Shown here one piece after another: positions 1 to 6,881 of a DNA stretch of 10,757 nt. Numbering within the stretch: the first letter of the stretch is position 1; every line of letters begins with the position of its first letter. The notes beneath the pieces were generated by a model, which had not been told where the DNA came from, searched no databases, and worked only from the letters and a program-made list of their open reading frames with translations. The DNA comes from Candidatus Rifleibacteriota bacterium (lineage in GTDB: Bacteria > Riflebacteria > Ozemobacteria > Ozemobacterales > Ozemobacteraceae), in NCBI GenBank assembly GCA_029564115.1, contig JAKQQP010000215.1:1-10757 (forward strand), given 5' to 3'. The position numbers and the translations under genes were made by a program.

Positions 1-158
1 GCATAGTCGAAGAAGATATTCAATTCATCCAGAAGCCCTTCAATCTGGCTTCTTTTGCCGCAAAAATCACTGAAGTTCTTGCCTGCAAAACAGAAGCCGC
101 CCCAGGCAAAGTCTGATAAATTTTTTGCATCTTTCAGATGCCCGTATAAAGGCTTGTC
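1..158 (-). pseudogene. Possible 5'-broken gene remnant running off the left edge
   Basis: On the minus strand a frame stays open from an in-frame TAA (159-161) to the left edge. It reads as protein-like sequence rich in aromatic residues and glycine (for example FAWGGFCFAGKNFSDFCG). There is no ATG, GTG or TTG start between that stop and the well-formed part; only a CTG is available. If coding, it is therefore either broken at its 5' end or starts from a rare codon. The plus-strand reading of the same bases is lysine/proline-rich and less convincing. I do not recognise a family. The stretch is short, so the coding call itself is uncertain. Confidence 0.25.
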
Positions 159-195
159 TTAAAATAAGCTAGAAAAAGCTTGCGGCATGGGGCGC

Positions 196-345
196 TATGG
201 TTTAATATCGCCCTTGGCCGAAAAGGGAAGCGAGTGCGAGTCTCGCGCGAGTCCGTCGCCGTAACCGGGGACAAATGCCCAGCTGTGGTCACTGTCATAT
301 CGATGGGAAGACCGGGCATGCGAATGATCCGGAAGCCGGAATACC
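196..345 (+). promoter_or_regulatory. Cobalamin (vitamin B12) riboswitch
   Basis: The landmarks of the cobalamin aptamer occur in the right order. The core AAAAGGGAA (220-228) comes first, then the stem GCGAG/CTCGC (230-234 with 242-246) enclosing TGCGAGT. A B12-box-like segment follows (GAGTCCGTCGCCGTAACCGGGG), then GGTCACTG with GATGGGAAGACCGGGC, and finally GGAAGCCGGAATACCTCG, which matches the usual 'AGCCAGGAGACCTG' block. Adenosyl- or other cobalamin binding normally represses the gene downstream. That gene here is a BtuB-like receptor whose start lies about 55 nt after the aptamer, a classic pairing. The outer boundaries are approximate because I could not fold the RNA. The class (AdoCbl versus other) is not decided. 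Confidence 0.85.
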
Positions 346-354
346 TCGAAGCCA

Positions 355-375
355 CATCAGAACCTGGTTCTGATG
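355..375 (+). promoter_or_regulatory. Palindromic hairpin, likely riboswitch expression platform
   Basis: The bases CATCAGAACC and GGTTCTGATG are perfect reverse complements around a single T, giving an 8-bp stem with a CCTGG loop, or up to 10 bp. It sits between the cobalamin aptamer and the ribosome binding site GAGGTGG (385-391). The following bases (ATTTTATACG) are too weak a T-run for a confident intrinsic terminator. Control of translation by loop pairing or by access to the Shine-Dalgarno sequence is therefore at least as likely. Confidence 0.5.
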
Positions 376-400
376 ATTTTATACGAGGTGGCGATGACCC

Positions 401-2263
401 ATGCTCAAAAAACGTTTTCTTCTTCCCATTTTTCTTCTCTCTTTTTCATGGCAGCCTGCAGCTGCTGAAAACACCACACTGGCCGGCAAAACAGCCTACG
501 ATCTCGGCACTGTCGAAGTTGTGGCCCCTGCCTGGCATCACCCCGAAACCATCACCGGAAAGCCCGCTGATGAGCTTTATTTCGAAACACTGGCGGCGAC
601 CGGCAGAACTACTTTGTCCGACGCTCTCGATGGTCAGATGGGGCTTATTCTGCGCAGCAGCGGCGGCGCCGGTGCCGTGGCCGGAATGAGCGCCGGGGGG
701 CTTTCCGGCAACAAAATTCTGGTGGTTAAAGATGGCCTGCCGGTCAATGACCCGTTCACCGGTACCCCTGATATCGGCGATTTTTCGACTTTGCAGTTCG
801 AAACGGCTGAATTCTGGCAGGGCAACAGAGCGACCCTGTGGGGAAGCAGCAGCATCGGTGGCACGCTGCGCCTGACCAGTCGGTTTCCCGATTCTGGCCG
901 CGTGCGCCTCTGGACAGACGGCAGTGGTGGTTATGGTCGTGCTTTCGAAGCCAGTATTCTACCAGGCGAAACGAAGATAGGCATTCGTCTGAGCCAGTTC
1001 AATACCCCCGGCGTTTCTGCTGCTGCCCGCGAAAACGGCAACGGCGAGCGCGATGCCTTTGCTCTCGACAACGCCTATCTCGCCATGGAAACGCGTCTGG
1101 ACGAAGACTGGCAGCTGCAGATGAGTTCTGAATTCAACCACAGCCGAACTGATCTCGACGGCTTCGATTTCATGACCGGGCTGCCTGTTGACAGCCTTAC
1201 TTTCAGGCAAAAAAAGATTGGCAATCAGTTCAATACCGGTCTGATCAAATCATTTGCTGATGGAGAACTGCGTCTGACACATGCTTTTGCTCATACTTCC
1301 TTTACTGGCACCGATGAGGGCAACCCTTTCAACGAATTTGGCCTTGAAGCCAGTCAGCAGCGCCAGGCGGTCAGCAGAAGTCTGCTGCGAGACCGGCAGA
1401 ATTGGCTGGTTGAGGTTTCCCGCACTGAAATCAGGGCAGAAAACGCCGGTTTTTTCTCGGTGCGCGAGACCGACGCCGCCGCTTTGCTTGCCTGCGAAAG
1501 CAAAGTCGGGTCGGCAACGACTCTCAATGCTGTTTTTCGCCATGATAAACCACAAAAACATGCTGATGTCGATACGGGAAATCTGTCTTTGCAGCATAAG
1601 CTCGGCAGCTTAGAATTCGGGGCGGCATGGGGCAGATCTTTCAGAATGCCCGCTCTGAATGAGCGTTTCTACCCGGCTTACGGCGACCCGGCGCTTGGTG
1701 CCGAGTTTTCTTCTTCTGTGGCATTTTCGCTGGCCGGCAGAGTGGCTGATTTTGGGCGCTTATCGCTGAGCGCAACGCAATACCGTGTTTCTGATCTGAT
1801 CGGCACGACGGCAACCACTGACCCGGCTTACACCTGGGGGATCAAAGCCGCCAACCTCGATCGGGCAAAGATTCTTTCGCATCAGATCTCTCTGTCAGAG
1901 GTGAAATTTGCCGGTTTCAATCTGCGGGGCGACTTTACGCTCCTCGACCGCGCCAGACTCGAAAACACCGGCAAACAGATTCCCGGAATCGCTTCGAGAC
2001 GTGTCACAACGACTCTTGAACGCCAATATGCCCGGACAACCTGGTCATGCCGCGGACAATGGTGGGGTCCCGTCTGGGAAAACGCCGAAAATACCCGTTC
2101 GGCAGCCGCCAGTCACGATGTTTCGTTGTTTGTGAAACATAACTTCAAAGAGTGCAGTGTCGAAGCCGGGCTGCTCAACCTGACCGACACAACCCGCCAG
2201 CGTGTTCTCGGCTACACGAGGCCGGGCCGCCGTCTGACTCTGGCCTTCGAAACCCTGTTCTGA
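401..2263 (+). CDS. TonB-dependent outer-membrane receptor, probably for vitamin B12 (BtuB-like)
   Basis: The 620-aa product fits a TonB-dependent receptor that imports a scarce ligand across the outer membrane using energy from TonB-ExbBD. Residues 1-22 form a signal peptide (MLKK, hydrophobic run, cleavage after AAA). A TonB-box-like segment DLGTVEVVAP lies at 34-43. A plug domain covers roughly 60-165, with the typical KILVVKDGLPVND and ATLWGSSSIGGTLRL blocks. The remainder is a beta-barrel of alternating hydrophobic strands ending in phenylalanine (RLTLAFETLF), the outer-membrane assembly signal. The length fits BtuB-type receptors of about 600 residues. The start at 401 has GAGGTGG nine bases upstream. 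The cobalamin riboswitch directly upstream is the main reason to assign vitamin B12 or a cobamide as ligand. Sequence alone would also allow another TonB substrate. No btuFCD transport genes follow in this window. Confidence 0.88.
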   Translation: MLKKRFLLPIFLLSFSWQPAAAENTTLAGKTAYDLGTVEVVAPAWHHPETITGKPADELYFETLAATGRTTLSDALDGQMGLILRSSGGAGAVAGMSAGGLSGNKILVVKDGLPVNDPFTGTPDIGDFSTLQFETAEFWQGNRATLWGSSSIGGTLRLTSRFPDSGRVRLWTDGSGGYGRAFEASILPGETKIGIRLSQFNTPGVSAAARENGNGERDAFALDNAYLAMETRLDEDWQLQMSSEFNHSRTDLDGFDFMTGLPVDSLTFRQKKIGNQFNTGLIKSFADGELRLTHAFAHTSFTGTDEGNPFNEFGLEASQQRQAVSRSLLRDRQNWLVEVSRTEIRAENAGFFSVRETDAAALLACESKVGSATTLNAVFRHDKPQKHADVDTGNLSLQHKLGSLEFGAAWGRSFRMPALNERFYPAYGDPALGAEFSSSVAFSLAGRVADFGRLSLSATQYRVSDLIGTTATTDPAYTWGIKAANLDRAKILSHQISLSEVKFAGFNLRGDFTLLDRARLENTGKQIPGIASRRVTTTLERQYARTTWSCRGQWWGPVWENAENTRSAAASHDVSLFVKHNFKECSVEAGLLNLTDTTRQRVLGYTRPGRRLTLAFETLF

Positions 2264-2288
2264 GTTCCGTTCTCAACGCCAGGACTCA

Positions 2289-2344
2289 AACTGCCGGGGT
2301 CTGCGCCTGTTTTGATGCAGTCGCAAGCCCCGGCGGTTCTTTGT
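2289..2344 (+). terminator. Terminator-like hairpin after the TonB-dependent receptor
   Basis: The arms AACTGCCGGGG (2289-2299) and CCCCGGCGGTT (2328-2338) form an 11-bp stem with one T-G wobble. The long loop itself contains CTGC/GCAG. A short T-rich tail (CTTTGT) follows. The hairpin is strong, but the T-run is weak for a Rho-independent terminator. Its position 26 bases after the receptor stop codon supports the role. It separates the riboswitch-controlled receptor from the membrane protein gene downstream. Confidence 0.5.
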
Positions 2345-2447
2345 ATAAACCGGCTGAAATATTTGTAATTACTTTTGGGGTCACAGGGTGTATTCTTGTA
2401 GAAAGCTTTTATATCGGCTCTTTGTCTGCAAACTGGAGGCTTGAACG

Positions 2448-3197
2448 ATGAGATACCCCGAATACATTGCGCTTGCGGTTGCGATTTTCGCAGTGAGTGC
2501 TTATATCGCTTATGAATGGTACAAGCTGTGGCGCAAGATAAACGATATGGTTAAAACGCCAACTTCAACCATTGCTTCGGTATTGAACGCTCCCAGAAGT
2601 CGGGGGCGCATGGTCGAAATAAAGGGAACCATCGTTGCCGGCGACCCGATGCTGCATTCTCCCTACACCGACCGCGACTGCGTGTTTTATCATTCGGTCA
2701 AAAAAGACAAAATAAAAGACGTCTCACGCGACATGGGTGGCAAAAAAAGATCGCACATTCGCTACCAGGTTGCTGAAGAATTCAGAAGCGACAAGCTTTT
2801 TTACGTCGAGGACAGAACCGGCAAAATCGCTATCGACCCTCTTGGGCTCGAAATTGAAGGTCAGCAGGTGCTTAATACGGAAAAAGCATGCGACGTCAGC
2901 CCGGGTAACAGTTTGTTTGGCCTTTTTTCACCGCCCCCCGGCGATTATTATCTGGCGGTCTTGAAAGAAGAGCATATTCTTCCGCCCAAAAAACGGGTCT
3001 ATGTGATTGGCGAGTTGTACCCCGGCAAAAAAGAGCCATTTATCGGGGCGCCCCTCGAAAAAACCTCCACCGCGCTGGTCTCTGTAAAAACCGAAGAAAC
3101 GATCATCGAAGAACACAAACGCAAGCTCTATTTTCACATTTTTGCCTGGCTGCTGTTAGTAGTAGCCGGCTTCGTTTTTATCGGAATGGCAAAATAA
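2448..3197 (+). CDS. Membrane protein with GIDE/BAM-type domain (PF12483-like)
   Basis: The 249-aa product has one transmembrane helix at each end, about residues 5-24 and 228-246, enclosing a soluble domain. The core follows the pattern of the GIDE domain of mitochondrial E3 ligase MUL1/MAPL and its bacterial relatives. It shows GTIVAGDPMLHSPYTDRDCVFYH at 60-82 (seen as G-x-h...L-x-SP-x-T-x-R-x-C-V-x-Y) and FYVEDRTGKIAIDPLGLEI at 118-136. Bacterial members lack the RING finger of the eukaryotic protein, as here, so no ligase activity should be assumed. GGAGG eight bases upstream supports the ATG. The gene follows a terminator-like hairpin, so it probably has its own promoter. It faces the minus-strand operon, with 43 bases between the stop codons. 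Its biological role is unknown. Confidence 0.75.
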   Translation: MRYPEYIALAVAIFAVSAYIAYEWYKLWRKINDMVKTPTSTIASVLNAPRSRGRMVEIKGTIVAGDPMLHSPYTDRDCVFYHSVKKDKIKDVSRDMGGKKRSHIRYQVAEEFRSDKLFYVEDRTGKIAIDPLGLEIEGQQVLNTEKACDVSPGNSLFGLFSPPPGDYYLAVLKEEHILPPKKRVYVIGELYPGKKEPFIGAPLEKTSTALVSVKTEETIIEEHKRKLYFHIFAWLLLVVAGFVFIGMAK

Positions 3198-3240
3198 CCT
3201 GTTTTGGCTGCCATATTCATGTCTCCTGTCGGCTGAGATG

Positions 3241-4065
3241 CTATCCTTTGTCACTCATTTTATGGTCTGTCTCGAACTTCACAACAAAGAAAGTGTCTTT
3301 TTCTCGATAACCATGACATCGAATTTTGCCTGATGCCCGGAATTTATAAGTTTTGATACTTTTGAAACGATAGTCGATTACGCCATGGAATTCTTTGTAG
3401 TTGAGGCCAGAATCTGTGTAGATCTGTTCCCAGGACATTTTTTCAAATTTCAGAAAGGTGTCTATCAACAGATTTTGCTGATCAACCTGCACCGAAAAGT
3501 TTTCTGTATAGGTGAAATCAAGCTTGCTTCCTGAAAACTTCGATTTCAGGAAGGCTTCAAAAGAGATTTTTCTGGTTCCCCAGAGATGGTCTGTCAGCTC
3601 GCCGGCTGCAGTCAGATTCATTAAAACAATATCTTCATCTTGTTTTTTCAGCAGGATGGGACTAAATGAGGTCTTGGATTTAACGAAAGAAACCACTGAT
3701 TTGTCGCGCTCACATGCTTCCGCCAGTGAGCTTCCGCTGATATTTTCAGATCCCAGATAATAGTCAGTTTTGCTGCTCTGTTTTGTTTCGGAATCCCAGA
3801 ACGGCTCTTTTGTCAGGCCGGCAACGACTGATTTGAAACGTCGAATTTCATCTCTGGTGCGATATGTGCTGCCAACAAGCAGCGAATGGAGGTTTTGCGA
3901 GGGTGTCGCATTTTTTTTCCACACGTCGCTTTTCTTCAACAACAAAACTGCGAATGACTGCATTTCCTTGAGTACTTTAATAAAAGGAACGAGCCCGGTG
4001 CTGATAAATGCTTCTTCATCTTGAAACTGGCCAGCAAGTGAAAGTTCGTTAAACAAAATCTGCAT
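3241..4065 (-). CDS. Uncharacterised third protein of DUF262-AAA operon; RelE-like C-terminus suspected
   Basis: I choose the ATG at 4065, giving 274 aa. It lies one base after the stop of the ATPase gene (TGAAATG), and the first residues (MQILFNELSLAGQF) read as a natural N-terminus. A longer frame starting at 4134 would overlap the ATPase by 68 bases and adds poor sequence. I do not recognise the first 190 residues, which are soluble, with an LLKKSDVW block near 42-49. Residues about 200-274 run FLKFEKMSWEQIYTDSGL, then a basic beta-strand segment YKFRASGKIRCHGYREKD, then FFVVKFETDH. That order of helix, arginine-rich hairpin and histidine near the end resembles RelE/ParE-superfamily mRNA-cleaving toxins. 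This is inference from pattern only. As last gene of a tight operon it could be the effector. Confidence 0.7.
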   Translation of the reverse strand: MQILFNELSLAGQFQDEEAFISTGLVPFIKVLKEMQSFAVLLLKKSDVWKKNATPSQNLHSLLVGSTYRTRDEIRRFKSVVAGLTKEPFWDSETKQSSKTDYYLGSENISGSSLAEACERDKSVVSFVKSKTSFSPILLKKQDEDIVLMNLTAAGELTDHLWGTRKISFEAFLKSKFSGSKLDFTYTENFSVQVDQQNLLIDTFLKFEKMSWEQIYTDSGLNYKEFHGVIDYRFKSIKTYKFRASGKIRCHGYREKDTFFVVKFETDHKMSDKG

Positions 4066-4066
4066 T

Positions 4067-5131
4067 TCACAGCCCCAGAATTTGGTCGAGATCATCATCG
4101 AACTGATCGAACAAGCCTTTCGGCTGCTTCTCAAGCCGACCGTGTTCGTTAATGGTTATCTGAATGCTCTGGGCGATTGCGTTTGAGTCGAGCTGAAAAA
4201 AATGTGTGGCTATGCTGGTACATGGAATATGCCCTTTGACAACGGACTTGCGAAGTCCGTTGAAGACGTGGTCGCTGTGTGTCTCGAGTATTATCTGGAT
4301 CCCGGCATTTGCAGCGAAACATAAAAACTCAGTAAGCTCTGATTGAGCTTTGGGGTGCAAGTGAATTTCCGGATTCTCGATAATAACGATATCTTCTGAC
4401 CTGGCGCTTAAACATGCAACAAGCACTCCCAGGGCAAAACTGACGCCAGATCCCATGTGATAGGGCCTGACTGGCTTGCCGTCACCCAAAGAATACTCGA
4501 CAGATAAACTATTGCTCAGCCCGAGATCTCTGATTGAGTTTTTAGTTCCAAAAAGCTTTGCCAGCCAGTAATTGACTTGATGCTCAAGGGTTATGCTGGC
4601 GGAATCTGCGATTAGGGCAGATTCAACTGCTAACTTTCGATTTTTGAATAAATAATCGATGATATATTCAGCTCTGTTGCCAAGAAAATTAACACGATCG
4701 AAATTTTTAGGGTATGAATCTTCCGGCCCGATACGGTTAGCGGGCAGATAATACACGTGTTTGTTTTCGAGGCCGATCAGGCTTTGAATCGATGCGGATT
4801 CAGAAATAAAAGTAATCTCGGCCCCGTCATTTTCTGACTCACCGGCAGAAAATTTCACTTTGAATTTTTCATTTCCGCTGGCCGCAGCAATGTCAAAACT
4901 ACGGGCATTGACCCGGTGGTTGCGGCATTCGTCAAACGCTCCAAGACGAAGCCACATGCCGTTGAGCGGCGATGAGGCGTTTTTAACGGCATTATTGCAG
5001 AGCAGTAAAAATGCCTGTATGGCAGAAGATTTACCAGATGAATTTGTCCCTGAAAACACATTGATTCTGTTAAGAGAGATGCTGATTCGATCGAAGCACT
5101 TAAACCCTGATATTTCAAGCTTCTCAAGCAT
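4067..5131 (-). CDS. AAA ATPase (OLD/Rad50-like) with C-terminal DUF3696
   Basis: The 354-aa protein begins LEKLEISGFKCFDRISISL, the usual opening of SMC/Rad50/OLD-type ATPases. Walker A is GTNSSGKSS at 28-36. An ABC-like signature region GSGVSFALG starts at 227. Walker B is DIVIIENPE at 247-255, followed by IHLHPKAQSEL. The switch histidine lies in ETHSDH at 283-288. The tail GRLEKQPKGLFDQFDDDL (331-348) matches the DUF3696 consensus of a proline-glycine-phenylalanine-aspartate block. There is no long coiled coil and no TOPRIM nuclease domain, unlike OLD nucleases. The start has AAGGA nine bases upstream and overlaps the DUF262 gene by 8 bases, so translation is probably coupled. The likely role is an ATP-driven sensor or regulator of the partner proteins. 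Its function in this operon is inferred. Confidence 0.85.
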   Translation of the reverse strand: MLEKLEISGFKCFDRISISLNRINVFSGTNSSGKSSAIQAFLLLCNNAVKNASSPLNGMWLRLGAFDECRNHRVNARSFDIAAASGNEKFKVKFSAGESENDGAEITFISESASIQSLIGLENKHVYYLPANRIGPEDSYPKNFDRVNFLGNRAEYIIDYLFKNRKLAVESALIADSASITLEHQVNYWLAKLFGTKNSIRDLGLSNSLSVEYSLGDGKPVRPYHMGSGVSFALGVLVACLSARSEDIVIIENPEIHLHPKAQSELTEFLCFAANAGIQIILETHSDHVFNGLRKSVVKGHIPCTSIATHFFQLDSNAIAQSIQITINEHGRLEKQPKGLFDQFDDDLDQILGL

Positions 5132-6347
5132 AACGTAGCGTCCTTGTCATGTTTTCGATAATTTCAAATCTTTTGTTCACGCTCTTATTGCTGTCGACAA
5201 TGTAAGTCGTGCTGCTGATGAATTCATCATTCTGCATGAGCTCTTTATAGGCATGCAGAATGCCAGGCTCTTTGGCCGGCAAGGTATCGAGCATTTCAAT
5301 CATAAGATAGCCGACTGTTTCGAATAATGCCATACTTAAAGGCCGGCGCGGCCCGTCTCCATTTTTGGGAAGTCTGAAACAACCCTCTCCGAGCACTTCA
5401 AAGCAGGCCTGCATCGCTTTATCAAAAATAATCGGGAAGTTTGAGCGAAAGGCGGAGCTGGCTTCGTCGTTCAGATACAGCATCGTTTTGCCGAGAAAAT
5501 CTTCAAGATCGCTTTTATACTCAACCAGAGGTTGGCCCTTTTCCTTTACAGAATGCAGCTGATTTTTTCGCCAGAGATAAAAAGCGATCAGGCGCAATAC
5601 CAGATATCGATCTTTCATGCGATCGGGCTTGATAGAATGCTCGGTTGCGATTTTGAAGCTGTCGAAGCTGACAAGAGTGTTTAAAAGGCTGGTAGCTGGC
5701 CCCTGATAAATCGCATTCCTCATTTCCTGGTTGTTGAGGCGTGTGCCGCCGCGGTTGACCCGGTCAAAAAGGTCAAAAGTCACGCGATCCTGGGTTGGCG
5801 GCTTTATTACATGCAACGTCAACGGGCAATCTTCAATTTTACTCTGTTGAGCCTGGCTGAGATATTTTTCATGCCTGCGGCCAGTTTCAGATTGTTCGCT
5901 GAAATACGAACCATTCAAATCTCTCAATACGCTCAGTTGCTGTAAGGCAAATTCATGGTTAAGAAATTCGAACATCGTTGACAATCGCTGCCGGCCATCG
6001 ACGACAATGTACACGCCCTTTTCATCTTCTTTGACGTATATAAGCGGCAGCGGAATCCCCATGAGTATTGATTCTATCAATTCGCTTTTCTGCTTCGGCG
6101 TCCAGACTGTGTGACGTTGAAAGTCAGGGTCCAGGCGGATCAATGGCGGTTTTTTGTCGTGTTTTCTTTTCAGCTGAAAAACTGAAGCGCTTTCCGGAAC
6201 AATGTTGACCGAAGCATCCGGGTAAATTTCATTCGAGACGGCTTCTGCCGGGTTGCTCAGGTCTCTGAATTCAGCCCCCAGGGTTTCTTCGCCCTCGAAG
6301 CTGTCTTGAGAATCACCCTGTTCAAATAGTGTTTTTTGTAATGTCAT
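5124..6347 (-). CDS. DUF262 (GmrSD/SspE N-terminal-like) protein without DUF1524 nuclease
   Basis: With the ATG at 6347 the product is 407 aa. DUF262 hallmarks are PDFQRHTVW (74-82), VVDGRQRLSTMFEFL (115-129) and FDRVNRGGTRLNNQEMRNA (194-212). The DGRQR motif belongs to the ParB-like nucleotide-handling fold found in GmrS, SspE and BrxU. Those enzymes carry a second DUF1524 HNH nuclease domain. Here the C-terminal part shows no such His-Asn-His pattern, so nuclease activity would have to come from a partner. A TTG at 6392 would add 15 residues but has no Shine-Dalgarno sequence, while ATG 6347 has only a weak GTGG upstream, so the start is uncertain. It is the first gene of a three-gene operon and overlaps the ATPase gene by 8 bases. 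Related stand-alone DUF262 genes (rloF) are known beside restriction-modification loci. Confidence 0.85.
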   Translation of the reverse strand: MTLQKTLFEQGDSQDSFEGEETLGAEFRDLSNPAEAVSNEIYPDASVNIVPESASVFQLKRKHDKKPPLIRLDPDFQRHTVWTPKQKSELIESILMGIPLPLIYVKEDEKGVYIVVDGRQRLSTMFEFLNHEFALQQLSVLRDLNGSYFSEQSETGRRHEKYLSQAQQSKIEDCPLTLHVIKPPTQDRVTFDLFDRVNRGGTRLNNQEMRNAIYQGPATSLLNTLVSFDSFKIATEHSIKPDRMKDRYLVLRLIAFYLWRKNQLHSVKEKGQPLVEYKSDLEDFLGKTMLYLNDEASSAFRSNFPIIFDKAMQACFEVLGEGCFRLPKNGDGPRRPLSMALFETVGYLMIEMLDTLPAKEPGILHAYKELMQNDEFISSTTYIVDSNKSVNKRFEIIENMTRTLRYA

Positions 6348-6384
6348 TGCTTGAACCACTTTGTCGATGAGCGAGAAGCTCTGA

Positions 6385-6397
6385 TGTAACAATTACA
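6385..6397 (-). promoter_or_regulatory. 13-bp palindrome upstream of DUF262 operon, possible operator
   Basis: TGTAACAATTACA has perfect 5-bp arms (TGTAA/TTACA) around CAA. It lies 38 bases upstream of the chosen DUF262 start, beside AT-rich sequence (TTAATATTTTG on the minus strand) that could hold a -10 element. Such short TGTA-TACA palindromes are typical dimer-binding sites. No regulator gene is adjacent, so the role is speculative. It also overlaps the alternative TTG start. Confidence 0.25.
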
Positions 6398-6581
6398 AAA
6401 TATTAACATCTGTGGCGCGGCTACGCATGATATTTTTTACTGCTGTTCGAGGACTTGAAAGAAAATCTGGTATCGATGCGTCACGACAGTTCGCCGCGGA
6501 AGGCTTTGGCGAGGCTGCTCAACAACCTCAAAGCATATTTCAAATGGTCAGGCAACAAGTTTGATAGAACTATAGCTGAAA

Positions 6582-6760
6582 CTACATATCTTCATGCAGG
6601 GTAACCGCAAACTCGTTGATATAGCGTTTGCTGTCCATCAAATGCAACCGCCTCGCCATGTGTTCGGCACAGCATTTTTGCATCCGGCACTGATTTTAGT
6701 GCACCCCGTCACCGGGCTCCAGGTAACCTGTGTCCATTCTATCGTGCTCTTACCGGCCAT
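6582..6760 (-). pseudogene. Truncated, frameshifted relic of a phage Gp37/Gp68-family (DUF5131) gene
   Basis: Reading leftwards from ATG 6758-6760, with GAAAGG five bases upstream, the frame opens [19 protein letters not shown] and continues to GCKN. This is the conserved start of the Gp37/Gp68 family (PF07505, three-Cys-motif proteins). Near 6672-6674 one base appears to be missing from the expected Asn-Cys-Tyr codons. Shifting the frame there recovers [22 protein letters not shown] and then AVTLHED, exactly the next conserved block. A TAG follows at 6582-6584. Complete members have several times this length (over 200 residues from memory), so the 3' two-thirds is lost. The gene cannot make a functional protein. 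It lies between two conflict modules and points to past gene exchange at this site. Confidence 0.75.
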
Positions 6761-6781
6761 ATCGACCTTTCGTTGCTGGAT

Positions 6782-6814
6782 TTGACAACAGTAATCTAAC
6801 ATGCACAGTTATGA
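6782..6814 (+). promoter_or_regulatory. Possible promoter for the ABC-3C operon
   Basis: A perfect TTGACA occurs at 6782-6787, 95 bases upstream of the SMEK gene start. The best partner -10 elements (AGTTAT at 6807 with 19-nt spacing, or TTATGA at 6809) are weak or badly spaced. It lies in the gap between the divergent gene relic and the operon, where a promoter is expected. The assignment is tentative. Confidence 0.3.
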
Positions 6815-6881
6815 ACTCTAAACAAATTCCCGGTTGCTTTCTTTCTTGGGTGCCTTCATAATGGCAACAGTAGGTATTTGC

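Noticed and set aside
127..141. GCATCT-TTC-AGATGC inverted repeat near the left edge
   Set aside because: A six-pair stem with a 3-nt loop; the T-run is on the 5' side for the plus strand. It does not fit a terminator for either strand and is short enough to be chance.
394..471. ATG at 394 close to the GAGGTGG ribosome site
   Set aside because: It lies only two bases from the ribosome site, is out of frame with the receptor and stops after about 25 codons. The ATG at 401 begins a proper signal peptide.
180..689. 169-aa plus-strand open frame starting from a TTG
   Set aside because: It runs through the cobalamin riboswitch and then out of frame inside the TonB-dependent receptor gene. No protein-like motifs and no ribosome site are seen.
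4066..4134. Longer start (ATG 4134) for the 274-aa protein
   Set aside because: The extension overlaps the ATPase gene by 68 bases and encodes low-quality sequence. The start at 4065 is directly coupled to the upstream stop.
6431..6604. 57-codon plus-strand open stretch with a protein-like composition (PRKALARLLNNLKAYFK)
   Set aside because: There is no recognised family and no good start. Its 3' end overlaps the minus-strand DUF5131 relic. Another frame over the same bases is equally open, so it is not reported as a gene, though a decayed gene fragment is possible.
6594..6785. 63-aa plus-strand open frame
   Set aside because: It is the antisense shadow of the DUF5131 gene relic, whose conserved motifs are on the minus strand.
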